64,000 bases of DNA. Origin: Isoetes taiwanensis. Lineage: Eukaryota > Streptophyta > Lycopodiopsida > Isoetales > Isoetaceae. The position numbers and the translations under genes are program-made. How positions within the stretch are numbered: the first letter of the stretch is position 1; every line of letters starts with the position of its first letter. Below are positions 1-10,919 of the stretch, one piece after another. The DNA is taken from NCBI GenBank assembly GCA_021234155.1, contig JAJEKV010000063.1, positions 7,274,095 through 7,338,094 on the forward strand, written 5' to 3'. The notes beneath the pieces were generated by a model, which was not told the DNA's origin, did no database searches, and was given only the letters and a program-made list of their open reading frames with translations.

Positions 1-919
1 TGTCATAGGAACCCATACCTAGGTGCATCCATTTGTTGGACTCGGTGCGCGGAAAAGCAACATGTTTGCATTTGGCATGCCAAATCTTCATATGCTTTTC
101 AATAGCATCAACTTCTTCTTTGAGTTCGATGATGTCGACCTTCAAGTTCTTCAATCCATTTTTATCCAACTTATTTATGGTGCTGGCCAACAGGTCTCGC
201 CACATTTCTTCTTGTGCTTTAAGCCTTTGAATGGCTTCTTGTTCGTCTGGCGCAGCAGTTTCTAAAGCCTCTCTGTCCTTCACTTTTTCAGATATCTGCT
301 CTTCTATTGCAGAGATCTGAAAGTCAGCTTGAGTGAGAGCACCCTCCTTCCTCAAATAATCTTCTTCTTTCATCAAAATATCGTTTTCTTTTTCAGCTTT
401 CATGGCAGCAAGCCTCCTAAGCTGATTGAGTATAGCATTGCTGTTGTTGCTATAGCTATTACCCTCTTGCTTAATTGACAACTGTCGCTCAGAAGTCCTA
501 AAAGCATCAGCAGCAAAGGATGCCCAGTTGATAGCATATTCCTCAGGATTTGCAGCTGCTCGAGGGGAATTAGCCCAGGCAAAAGCTCTAGCAAAGGTGA
601 CTCTAACTTCATTGTTAGTGGGCTTGGATTTTTGGTAAATCCGTCCAAGAAGGTCGTTCAGCTGGGTTTCATAGGCAGGCCGAATAAATTTCAGGTTAAT
701 CTTCCCTTTCCTGAGTGGCATCTTCCAAACTCGAAGAAAATCGGCCTCTGTAACATCTTTTGCCTTAATTTCTTTGGGCTTTTTCCCTTTGTTAGAAAGA
801 GCCCGGTTAACATGGAATTCATATTCCGTTCTCGCCATCAGCATGTCCTGCAAGCAAAAAAAGGTCAGAACTTCATAGGCCAAAGGGAAATTTGAGAGCT
901 TCACAAAAGAGAAGGACAT
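1..919 (-). CDS. Unrecognised coiled-coil protein, partial (runs off the left edge)
   Basis: An open frame of about 306 codons runs without a stop from an ATG at 919 down to the first base of the window, so the protein is incomplete. An in-frame stop lies just upstream of the ATG. Alternatively a splice acceptor (pyrimidine tract plus TTGCAG) at about 849 starts the exon at GACATG, making the first 23 residues intronic. The N-terminal half is mixed and basic (motif TEADFLRVWKMPLRKGKINL, then FARAFAWANSPRAAANPEEY). The C-terminal half is highly charged and heptad-like (KEEDYLRKEGALTQADF, QRLKAQEEMWRDLLAS, IIELKEEVDAIEKHMK), typical of a coiled coil. Codon use and the lack of stops look truly coding. 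I do not recognise a family. It lies downstream of, and in the same orientation as, the CACTA accessory gene, so it may be a third CACTA gene, a captured host gene or a gag-like protein; this is inference. Confidence 0.6.
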   Translation of the reverse strand, partial: MSFSFVKLSNFPLAYEVLTFFCLQDMLMARTEYEFHVNRALSNKGKKPKEIKAKDVTEADFLRVWKMPLRKGKINLKFIRPAYETQLNDLLGRIYQKSKPTNNEVRVTFARAFAWANSPRAAANPEEYAINWASFAADAFRTSERQLSIKQEGNSYSNNSNAILNQLRRLAAMKAEKENDILMKEEDYLRKEGALTQADFQISAIEEQISEKVKDREALETAAPDEQEAIQRLKAQEEMWRDLLASTINKLDKNGLKNLKVDIIELKEEVDAIEKHMKIWHAKCKHVAFPRTESNKWMHLGMGSYD

Positions 920-1291
920 CAACCTCGCCGGAATTGAGCGCCATCACAATTCTGTTCTTGCTTGATGAATTCGGAAAACAGAGAATAGGAGAAGCTTGAT
1001 CGACTGAATAGATTTAAAGCGAGTATGGCAATGATGCATTCAAAATTATGAAAAAACAGGGGGTGACTCGAAGAAAATTCGCGCTCAAAAATCGATGACG
1101 AATGATGAAGGGTGTACCCTTCACCATAATGACGGACGACCCTGCCCTTCAGCTGACAGTCGCGATTCAAGGTGCTGATCGGGTGCTGAACGAACCAAAA
1201 TATGGGTATTTCAAGCATAAAAACACCCATTATATGATTATTGATGGTATAGAAAAATGCAAAAATATATCATAGAGTTGTTTTGACATAC

Positions 1292-4200
1292 CTGGCTTCC
1301 AACTGAAGCTTCTTTGCTCGTCATCTTTTCCAAAGCCTATTATGTAACGGATTAATGATATAAGGTAAATAAAAATAATTAATACAAATATTTTCACACC
1401 TATTATGTAACGGATTAATGATATAAGGTAAATAGAAATAATTAATACAAATATTTTCACAATACCTCTTGGTTCGTATCTTCTTCAAGTTTTTTATTCT
1501 TAGCAGATAAACTTTCAATCTGTTTGTGCAACTCCAGAAGCATAGATTTGGCATCATCCACCATTTGTGTAAGATCACCTTGAGTTTCTCTAGGCTCTTC
1601 AAAGGTTTCATGAAGAGCAATTGACACGTTTGCATGTATTTCTCACATTGAATGATGGTGAGGGATGCGTACCCTAAAACTCCATAGAAGAAAGCAATAA
1701 ATTAAATAAAAACTCGCAATATAGTTTTAGTAAACTCACATTAGATTTCTCTCCCCTTGGTAGATTCCCATATCCTTTTGAGGTATGAGCTTCATCTGCA
1801 ATTTCAGCCGTGGTTGGGGACCTTTGCATCTTTTCTTTCTGTAATGTTTAACCAAGTGAATGAAACTTTATGCATTTACATGACATTAACCAAGTACATT
1901 ATAGAAGTTGATGGAATTAAACTTTTACCAGATACATGTATGTACCAGCGTAGCCACTTCTTCCTGTGTTGTTAGTACGCTTTTGATCAGCTCGGTTCTT
2001 TTTGTTGCGACTGCTTGAGTTCTGAAGAATATTAAATTTTAGTATTTGCATCAGGAATACTTCAAAAATATGAAACAATATGATTAATAATATACTTTGT
2101 ATTCGTTTGTCTCCATATATGTAAGAAACTTGAACCACGTATCATTTTTCATCCAATCTGGCTTTGTTGGCTCTTCATTATTCTTCCGTGCATGCAGGAC
2201 CTTATCACATACACTCCTCCTTGCCTCTCTAATACGTTTAGAAAGGCGTGTCATGCCAATGTTTTTGTCCCACTCAGCCCATGGGATTACAAACCAATCC
2301 TATATTTACAAAACAAAAATCACCACTATTGTAATCAAAAGAAAAATATAAAACTATGAAGACTCTATTTTATTTAATGGCAAATAAAGAAAAATTATGC
2401 ACTTTTAATTAGAATGTCTAAAATTACCTGCAATGTTCGTCGTACAAGGTCTAATTGCCCTTGGGGAATTTTTCTCATGTCTGAAATGGATAGGTCCACA
2501 TGCTTTTTGATAAGTACATTTAGTTTCCTGTCAAAATAATTCTTGTAGGCACCACAAGGGTTCATATCAGCATCAAATTCCAATTCATATGGTTTTTCCT
2601 CTCTTAAAATTCTCCTCATGGCACCATTTGATAATCTTCGTAAGTGGTTCCGCCGTGCTTTTTCATAGTTGGGTTGGTGATCTTCACCTTTGTTTTGTTT
2701 AATTTCCACATAAAAAGTTAGTAAGTGAAAATAATAAATTAACTAGGATATTAAAACTTTGCACAAACATACTACGAAATCTTAGATATTAGTTGGACAT
2801 GCATTTTTATTTTGGCTTTATAAGGATGTGCTGTTACCCCATCCTATATGAGGCATAATTTCAACGCAATTGCTTCTCGCATATTCGTCAAAAGTGTCAA
2901 ATTTGCAATGAAAATGGCTTTTGAAGAAAGGATGTCTATATATTTTTGTGGAACCTTCTAAAGTATCTTAGAAAATGTTTACTCAAAAGACAAGTTGTCA
3001 CACTTGAAACAATGGTTGTGGTATTTTTCTCGTAGTTTGCTAGATGGCGTATACTCGAGGTGACATCATGGGCTCAAGGTGACATCATGGGGCGTTTTGG
3101 TTGGTTTTACCATAGAACACAGTCATGGATGTCATGGGGTTGTATTTGTTCATTAAACCATGAAAATGCTCATGCTTCTAATTAAAACTTTTTTGGGTCC
3201 TTTGCATAGGAGATAAAATCATACCATGGCTTTAATGGTAATAAATTTTATATGGCATTTCCCCTAACGTTGCATGCTATATCCAGAGATACGAAACGGC
3301 CCAACCATTTTGGAGCCACACATAGTTCGAATGCTAGGATCTGGCCGACTAGGCCGGATCTGCAACAAGGGAAGATATAAAATGTCCATTCAATTAGGTT
3401 GAGCAGTGCATGATAAAAAACAAAGGGCTTGGGTTGTTGGACGAAACAGAAGTTAATAATGCTACATGAAAGATGTCAAATACCTTAACAATGTTTTTTT
3501 AGCTACAATACATTGAATAATATAGTTTCGACATTGAAATAACATGTTGAGTGGTAATGAAAATTGCTATCCATTGTATGTTGGAGATGTACTTTGGAAG
3601 AAGCTACTAAAACTGCCTTTAAAAGCCACTGACCTTGTTGAGACTGATCTGCACCTTGACCTTCATCTGCACCTTGACCTTGATCTGGAACAACACTTAG
3701 AGGAGGTTCGAGTCTACCAATCCGCTCTGACAGATTGACATTCCCTAACCAAAACACACAAATCACAACATCAGCAAATCAACTATACAAAATTTCATGA
3801 TTTTTATTTAACATTGAATGATTTTCATGCTCAGTATGGCAAGGGTCTTCTTGTTATAGCCTATTTTAAGAAAATATAGCATGAAGAAATGATATCAAAT
3901 AAGGTCACATTTTTTAATGTCTTGAGAGCTGCTGATATTTTGTTCTCTCACATCTGCTTATTTCCTGAAGATGTTAGACTTTATATCACTTGTAGGCCGA
4001 AGCATTTACAAGAATGAAAGATGGTGGAATGTGCAGCTTCTGAATTTAATGAGATAGGGAAGCGTGATGGGCACTCTGGTTCTGGTTGTAAATTGGAAAG
4101 GGTTGAAGATGCGATATATTTAGCACATAACAGAAGATGGAGAGATCACTTTTTATGACTTCCACTTTAATCTTATGAAGGTGATAATAATCAGAATCGT

Positions 4201-6660
4201 GAATCAACCTAGTCTAGCAAACTGGCAGAAAAGGAAATACCAGAAAAGTAAGTTTATAGTCTGGTATCTTTGAAGGCAATTTTACAATAGCAAGAAAGTA
4301 TTATTTCTCAAGTTTACAACCTGCTATCTCCACAAGCAATTCCAGAAATAGTTTTACAGCAATGTTTCAACCTGTTACCAACCTCGGATGAGCTTGGGCT
4401 ATAGTGTCAGAATCTGAGGAAATGGCATGTTTTGTCGGCTCAAAATCTGGAATACCGCTGCAGCTTTGGAAGGATGTGCGAGCAATTGGGGCAAAAAATC
4501 CAGTTTTGCAAAGCTATGCAGCCTAGGAACAATAGAGCACACTCTTAGCATGCTGCACTATAGAGCAAATGCTAAATTAGGCAATCTAAAGGAGGCCCAA
4601 ATGGTCTTTGATGATTGTAAGGATGCAGTTTCCGAAAGGAGCATAAAGGGCTTCTTGTTAAGCTGTTGTACAAGAAGGTAAACAGACCTTGCATGTCTTT
4701 ATTGTACCTTTTATACTCAAAGTCAAGCAGGTCTTTGTGCTCGAGAAGCCAGTAATCATCATCTAGCCAACATGATTGCTGAATCAGATAATTCAAAGTA
4801 CTTCTATGTTTCTTCAATAATGAGAGCAGATCCATAATTGAGTCCTCAAAAATCTTTGTGATAGAATGCAAACCTTTCAAAATCACTAAGAAAGGAGCAT
4901 GAGAAAATATTTTAGTATCTGAAGCTGCTTCTATCATACCAACCACACTCAAACGATTGTCTAGCTCATATAGAAACATATCAAACCACAACTTCAACCA
5001 TTCACGAGAGCCTAGGCTTGGTCTTCCCTGAGGAAGTGTCATTCTTGTTTGACAACATGCATCAACCTCACCTAATTCATGCAGGTGGAACCGATTCCTT
5101 ACATCCTAAATAAGCGAGGTCAAAAGAACCCAAGCAATGATGACCCTTGCGGTACCGCCATTCTTTGTACAAAAGTGGTATGACAAAGGCGTTGAAGTCT
5201 TTTCGCGATCCTTCATGGAAGTGACAAAGTCGGAAGGCTCTTCTTAGCACTCTGTGTAGTCTAGAAAGAAGAGTCATTGAAAGCTCGTGGACAAATGGAG
5301 AAAGATCACGAACAACATTCTCTAGCTTTGCATTATGCAGATAAGGGCTTCCAATATGGTAGCGCCAGCTGTTTCAAGCAAGCGAGCAAGGGCATCCCGA
5401 CACGGTGCATACAAACGTTTATAGGGGATCCACTACTCTAAAGAAGCAAAGCATTATTAATACCAGCATAGGAAATGTAAGAAAGAAAGTAGAATGAGAC
5501 TGTTTCAGCTGCCAATAATCTTGAGCAGGAATGTTATGATACAAGGGGCTGGCATTTCTTCAATCTAACAGAGATAGCATTAAGGTTTGGTGCGGCTTTG
5601 GTGCTATAAAGCATGTCATTCAATTGTTTGGCAAGGCCTATGGTTAAAGGTCTGAACCCATACCATTGTTGCAGCCCCATCTCCGCCACCATAGCACCGG
5701 GAAATTTATGATTGCTAATGGAACTCTATGATTCTTTGGCTATGCGGAACAAGATGATGGCAAAGAGGCATTCGGGCTCTTCATGGAAATGGAAATGAAG
5801 GTATGAAGCCGTGGCACTTGCAGGAGAGCAGGACTTATCAAGATCTTTGCCGTTCCTTCTTAGATTCCCTATTACCTACTGTACAACAAATGCAATGAGA
5901 CAAATTAAGAAGAATTCAAAAACCTTTTGTTGGTCGTCCAGGAGATGCTCCTTTGTTGTGTGCATCCACTCCTTTGTTGTGTGCATCCAAAGATTTCCTT
6001 GAAACTAGCATGTGCAAGTATGTAAACTGATGAAACCTTGGACTTCATGTATATGTACAAGAATTATGATTTTTTCAACTGTAATAAATCAATTTCACAA
6101 GCAAAGGGCTTCTGAGCAAAGGTCTTATGAGAAGCAATCAAGTAGGAAGTCTAGCCAGGCTTTGTGCACTTCAATAATGCCCATTTGTGAAGAATGGACC
6201 GGGAACTCAAGGGAGCATCCAAATTTTCTTTAAAAAAAGGGGGCAGAAAGACATACGAAAGCAAACTAGGTATCTACCAAATTTAAAAACATTTCTAAAA
6301 ATAGAATTGCAAGCAACTTACCGCCTGTATTTTCCACATTTTGCGTAAAACTAGGGTCAGATATGGGAATGCTTCTTGTAATGCTTTTATCCAAGATTTT
6401 TTGAGCCGATGGACGATCGTATGCCTCAATTCTCTTCCTAATGCTAATATTCTTCTTTTTAAAAAGTTTTTTTCTCTTCAACATAGGCCGTTTTGGAGCT
6501 GGGGAACATACTTCATCTCAAGACTCTCCTCATCTCCATCTTCGTTGTCTGCACCTTCCCTCATCTGAAAATTGTCACCTTCACTGTCTTGTTCTGAGCT
6601 TGAATGCTCCATAGGCTCGTCAGAATCCATTTCGTGCATCTCCAACAATCTGCTCAGCAT
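1292..6660 (-). CDS. CACTA accessory protein, Transposase_24 (Ptta/En/Spm) type, multi-exon
   Basis: Exons read on the - strand: 6660-6322, 3744-3634, 2687-2428, 2299-2096, 2021-1929, 1838-1740, about 1594-1466 and 1336-1292. From the second half of the first exon onward all junctions are GT/AG and phase-consistent. The first exon is acidic (MLSRLLEMHEMDSDEP...) and then basic (LKRKKLFKKKN), with one apparent frameshift near 6510. The second exon has a small GQGADEGQGAD repeat. The diagnostic part is AYKNYFDRKLNVLIK ... DMRKIPQGQ, then KNRADQKRTNNTGRSGYAGT and QRSPTTAEIADEAHTSKGYG. These match the order of motifs in plant Transposase_24 proteins (W..VP / NRAKQKxxHTxGSKSF / GRxPTxxEIFxxTHTRKDG). 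A coiled coil follows (MLLELHKQIESLSAKNKKLE). The family is CACTA-encoded and thought to assist transposition by binding DNA. The terminal exon is not defined. The 2.6-kb first intron holds host-gene debris. Confidence 0.62.
1336..1461. repeat. 63-bp tandem duplication in an intron of the accessory gene
   Basis: Two adjacent near-identical copies begin with CCTATTATGTAACGGATTAA at 1336 and 1399. They differ by about one base. The duplication also copied the splice-acceptor region of the small exon 1336-1292, so two candidate acceptors exist. Confidence 0.85.
4427..4681 (+). pseudogene. PPR-gene fragment inside the CACTA intron
   Basis: The frame contains ALEGCASNWGKKSS and then ANAKLGNLKEAQMVFDDC, which resembles the 'MYAKCGNLKEAQMVFD' module that ends many plant pentatricopeptide repeats, preceded by an 'EACAS' module. 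It is short, lacks flanking PPR motifs and does not belong to the CACTA proteins, so I read it as captured or decayed host sequence. A second PPR-like scrap at about 5737-5800 (+) reads GYAEQDDGKEAFGLFMEMEM before a stop or frameshift. It may be part of the same captured gene. Confidence 0.4.
4680..5345 (-). pseudogene. HECT ubiquitin ligase fragment, resembling UPL5
   Basis: Two consecutive open pieces on the - strand (about 5345-5078 and 5120-4680) look protein-coding: KLENVVRDLSPFVHELSMTL ... HFHEGSRKDFNAF, then SREWLKLWFDMFLYELDNRL ... LLSLLKKHRSTLNYLI ... YWLLEHKDLLDFEYKRY. The last motif resembles the segment that precedes the HECT domain in plant UPL5-type E3 ligases (a stretch ending in 'H/YKD-(I/L)-x-(S/D)-(F/E)-x-x-(K/R)-R'). 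No HECT catalytic domain follows. A stop and frame change separate the two pieces, so this is a fragment. It lies in the first intron of the CACTA accessory gene in the same orientation. The family assignment comes from recall of motifs and is tentative. Confidence 0.4.
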
Positions 6661-7165
6661 TTCTGAGATCGGGATAGAGCTTGGATCAAGAAATTTGCAT
6701 TCGCGGGTAAGTTCCTTTTTTCCCTCGTTTTTGTTTCTTTTGTTTTTTGTGTATGATTTACTGGTAATAGTTCAAGTTTTAGTTAAAACAACATTAATAT
6801 CAAATAAACAGAACATAGTAGGTTGTTATGCACAAAATTATTTTTAAGATCATTTCGTAAATAAAATCCCTATCTAGTCTATTATTTTGTTTATGGTGCA
6901 TCTAAAATTTTTAGACTACGGGCATAACTTTACACATGAAGGATAATTTAGTTACCTAGAGATGTTTTTGAGTAATGCATTATTGTGGAAGATGAGTTAG
7001 TTAGATTAATGGCAAAAGAACATTTTGAAGAGTTGATGCAAGGTAATTATATTGTTTTGATTAATGGCTTTACCTAAATTGCTACACTTTATACTAGATT
7101 TGATATATACGTGTTGTACTTGGTAATTACCTAAATTTCTTAATAATATATAGAAATAAATTTCA
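6661..7165. promoter_or_regulatory. Divergent promoter region between the two CACTA genes
   Basis: About 500 bp, AT-rich, between the first exon of the - strand accessory gene and the ATG of the TNP2 gene. It must contain the start sites of both transcripts if the gene models are right. No clear paired TATA boxes could be assigned by eye. The - frame is open upstream of its ATG for about 100 bp, so the accessory protein could start farther up. Confidence 0.4.
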
Positions 7166-10100
7166 ATGGATCGTGTTGGTGAGCCCCAAACATTTGAAGA
7201 ATTAAAGCACCAAGCTATAAAAGATGGAGTTTCAGCTGTGGCATGCCCACGTACAAAATGCAACGGAAACAAATTGAAGTCACTTGATGACGTTCATCAA
7301 CATCTGAAATGTAATGGTTGGAGTCGACATTTAAAAGAGGTGAGAGACCCTTTAAAATTCCTTATTTATCTTTTAGCATACGTCTGATTTAAAATTACAA
7401 TTTTGTAGGACATTAGATGTGAAGGTACTGTGTCCCAAACAGTTCAAGATACCTTCATGATAATTGATAATGATTATAAAAGTCACGTACCTTTGGAAGT
7501 TGCTAGGGATGATTTTCCATGTAGCAATGTAAGGGGAAGTCCACTAAGTGAGGGAGATGAAATAACTGATGGAGATCAGATAACGGATGGAGATCCATTA
7601 TGTGACAGCACTAGTGATCCATTAAAGCCATTATATGATGGAAGCTCATTGAATATGTTATCTGCTATACTTTTGATTCTTGATTTGCAGACTATGCATG
7701 GATGGTCCAATGCTAGTCTTGATGGCCTTCTAAAAGTTCTGGGAGGACAATTGTTACCCAAGGGAAACGTACTGCCACGTTCATCTTATTATGCACAAAA
7801 GTTGATGAAGGAACTTGGTTTGGAATATGAATCTATCCATGCTTGCCCAAATGATTGTGTTCTTTACAGAGGGGAGTATGCTAATCTTGAATCTTGCCCT
7901 AATGAAAAATGCCAAGAAAGCCGATGGAGCAAAAAAGGAAAACCTAGTGCACGTAAAGTTGTGCGTTACTTCCCTGCCATACCTCGACTATTAAAACTGT
8001 ATGAATGTCCATCAATGGCAAGACACATGACGTGGCATGCCAACAATGTAAGTACAGATGGCATTTGTAGGTATGTCTTCGATTCACCAGCATGGCAGCA
8101 CATCAGCAACATGTGGTCTGACTTTGCTGAAGACCCTCGCAACATCAGGTTTGGTTTGGCATTTGATGGTGTAAGCCCGTTTAGCAAAATGAGATCTAAC
8201 TGGAGTACTTGGCCTGTTATGTTGGTCAATTACAATATTGAACCATGGTTAGCCACAAAGCCACATTTTATTATGTTGATATTATTGATTCCTGGACCAC
8301 AACAGGTACCTTCTTCAAAAATTGATGTGTACATGAGTCTTATTGTGGAAGAGTTTCATAAGCTTTGGGAAGGAGTACAGGCATTTGACTTCAGCAAGCC
8401 AACTTTGGAGAGGGAATTTACCTTGCGTTCAATGATCATGTGGACTATACATGATTTTCCTGCATATGGTTTGTTGGCAGGGTGTGTAACCCATGGATAT
8501 CGAGCATGTCCCCACTGTGGACCTGATATTCATGTTCGCAAGTCTAGCAGTCTTAAAAGATTCATTTATGCAGGCCATCGCCGATATCTCCCTGTTGATC
8601 ATAATTTTTGGAAAATGAAAGCATTTGACGGGAAAATTGAAGTTGGGACAGCTCCAAATCTTGTGAAGCCTACTGATATACAAAACTGGATACTAGAAAA
8701 GGAAGAATGGGACAGAAAGGAGTTATCTCGAAAAGAATTGAAACAAAAAAGAAAAGTTGATGATGCAGATGATGATCCAACAAAGAGGACGGGGTGGAAA
8801 CGTCTTTCTATATTTTACGAGCTTCCTTATTGGGAGGTATGTCGTGCTTGTGTATGTATTTAGGAACTTATGCTTTACATGTAACTATCTTATTTCCTAT
8901 TACATATTACAGCATCTTCTTAATCGAAACACACTAGATGTCATGCACGTGGAGAAAAATGTTGCAGAAAATATAATTAAGACAATACTTGGAGATGCTG
9001 ACAAGGACAATGAAAAGGTACGAGAAGACATGAGGGAGATTGGAATTCGAGAGTCGCTTTGGCCTCAATCACAAAATGGTAAAGTGATTTTACCTCATGC
9101 TCCATATGTCCTTACAAAAGAAGAAAAAAGAGCTTTCTTTGCTGTTATACAAAGTGTGAAACCTCCTACAGGATTGTCCTCTAACTTCAAAAAATGTGTT
9201 GCAAATGGAAAGCTCAAATCTATGAAATCACATGATTATCATATTCTTCTTCAGCTGTTCCTTCCTTTGGCTATACGTGGTTGTCTAGGAGAAGGAGAAA
9301 GAATGTCAATATTAAGACTCAGTTCTTTGTTTAAGCAAATTACTGCAAAAGAGATTCATTTAAGTGAGATGGGTAACTTGAAGGGGGAAGCTGTGAATGT
9401 GTTATGCTTGCTTGAGAAGCATTTTCCACCATCTTTGTTCACGATCATGACGCATCTCATCATACATCTAGTAGAAGAGCTAGCTATTTATGGGCCTGTG
9501 ACTGCACGATGGATGTACCCCATTGAGAGATTCTTGAAACATCTCAAAAAATATGTTCGCAACATGGCATATCCAGAGGGATCCATTGCTGAAGGATACA
9601 TAATTAATGAAGCAATGACTCTAATTAGCATGAAAGAGGATAGAAATATTGAATTTTTAGGTGAATATGATGGTGTTTTGGAGCGTAACACATCTGAGGT
9701 CTTGGAGGGTAAAGGTACTTTGATAAAGTTGGATTTATCATTGCAACAACAAGCACATGAATGCATTCTAGCAAATTCAACCATCATTGACACATGGAGA
9801 TTGTAAGTATTTCAGTTTTATAATTTAGATGGCGATGGGTGCTTTAATGTAGAAAGTTAACTTTCAATTTGTTTATAACAGAAAATACGAACAATCACAA
9901 CATGGTATCTTGTCTGGGCGCAAGCGGCCAAGGGAGCAAGTTATGAACTTTCCAGAGTGGCTCAAAATTGAAGTTCAACGTATGGTTCAGAATAAGGAGC
10001 AAGTAGATCCGTTGTTGCTTGATCTTGCTTTTGGAGTTGAAGAATATGCTACAAGTTATAAAAGTATGTGGGCATATGGTTGGCATTTACGAGTGCAAGA

Positions 10101-10673
10101 CTTAGATGCAAAGCAAGTGACACAAGATTCAGGCATTTCCGCAATATTTCAATCCACGAGTCGTAGTAGTGCTAAAGACAAGCGTCCAATTGAAGCTGAG
10201 ATAGAATATTTTGGCAAAATTCAACAGATTTTACAGGTTCTATTAGTGCTTGTAAATATGTTGTAATATACGAGTACACTAATATACTAATCCTTTTTTC
10301 ATGATTCTATAGGTCTGCCTTGGTTCATCGCATGTGGTGCTCTTACAATGCCATTGGTATAGGCCTGATATTATTGGACAACGAACATCAACAAAATTTG
10401 ACAAGTATGGCTTTCAACTAGTGGACACTACAAAAGCTGCATATAAAGCTAATTCAAGTTCTCAACCCTTTGTCTTTCCAGAACATGTCCAACAGGTAAA
10501 ACTACAATTAGAGTTTCTTATTTGCAATAATTTTTCGTGAATTATATGTTTATGCATCTAAATATATGCAGGTTTTCTATTTTGATGATCCCCATAACGT
10601 AGGTTGGTCTATTGTGCTTCGAAACCCATCGCGTAGATGGACTAATACTTACGATGAAAGTGTTAATTTATGA
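7166..10673 (+). CDS. CACTA transposase TNP2 (transposase_21), six exons, apparently intact
   Basis: Exons 7166-7339, 7409-8836, 8913-9802, 9882-10236, 10313-10495 and 10572-10673. All introns are short with GT/AG ends. Phases agree throughout and no stop interrupts the 1,043-residue product. The N-terminus has the zinc-finger-like Transpos_assoc module (CPRTKCNGN ... HLKCNGWSRHLKE). Exon 2 carries the TNP2 core: YRGEYANLESCPNEKC, WPVMLVNYNIEPWLATKPHF, LLIPGPQQVPSSKIDVYM, and FPAYGLLAGCVTHGYRACPH. Exon 3 continues with NTLDVMHVEKNVAENIIK and the DUF4218 signature GPVTARWMYPIERFLKHLKK ... EGSIAEGYI. Exons 5-6 encode a DUF4216-like end (DKYGFQLVDTTKA ... VFYFDDPHNVGWSIVL). TNP2 proteins are RNase-H-fold DDE transposases that bind the element's subterminal repeats and cut at CACTA termini. 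The fourth intron has a weak donor (GTTCTA). Start chosen as the first ATG giving the family N-terminus. Expression is unknown. Confidence 0.85.
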
Positions 10674-10919
10674 TCATTGATGATGACATATCCTACATTT
10701 AGTTTCTGTAGTTCGGAGGACATCACAAGTGCAGTCCAATTCAACTTTAAGGTTCTAGCATTGTAATATCCTATCTTATAAAATAAAGGAGAAAGTGAAG
10801 TTAATGCTTAGCGAATGAGTGCTTCTGTTTTTTCGCTATATATAGCACTATTATACCACAATGGATGGAGTGTTTATAGTCACACTTAAATCACAAGCAT
10901 ATTGCGTGTATGATTAGAT

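Noticed and set aside
919-1230. A 103-codon - frame between the CACTA accessory gene and the coiled-coil ORF
   Set aside because: Its start lies in AT-rich intron-like sequence and its text lacks domain features. It could be the accessory gene's last exon (from about 1180), but this was not secure enough to call.
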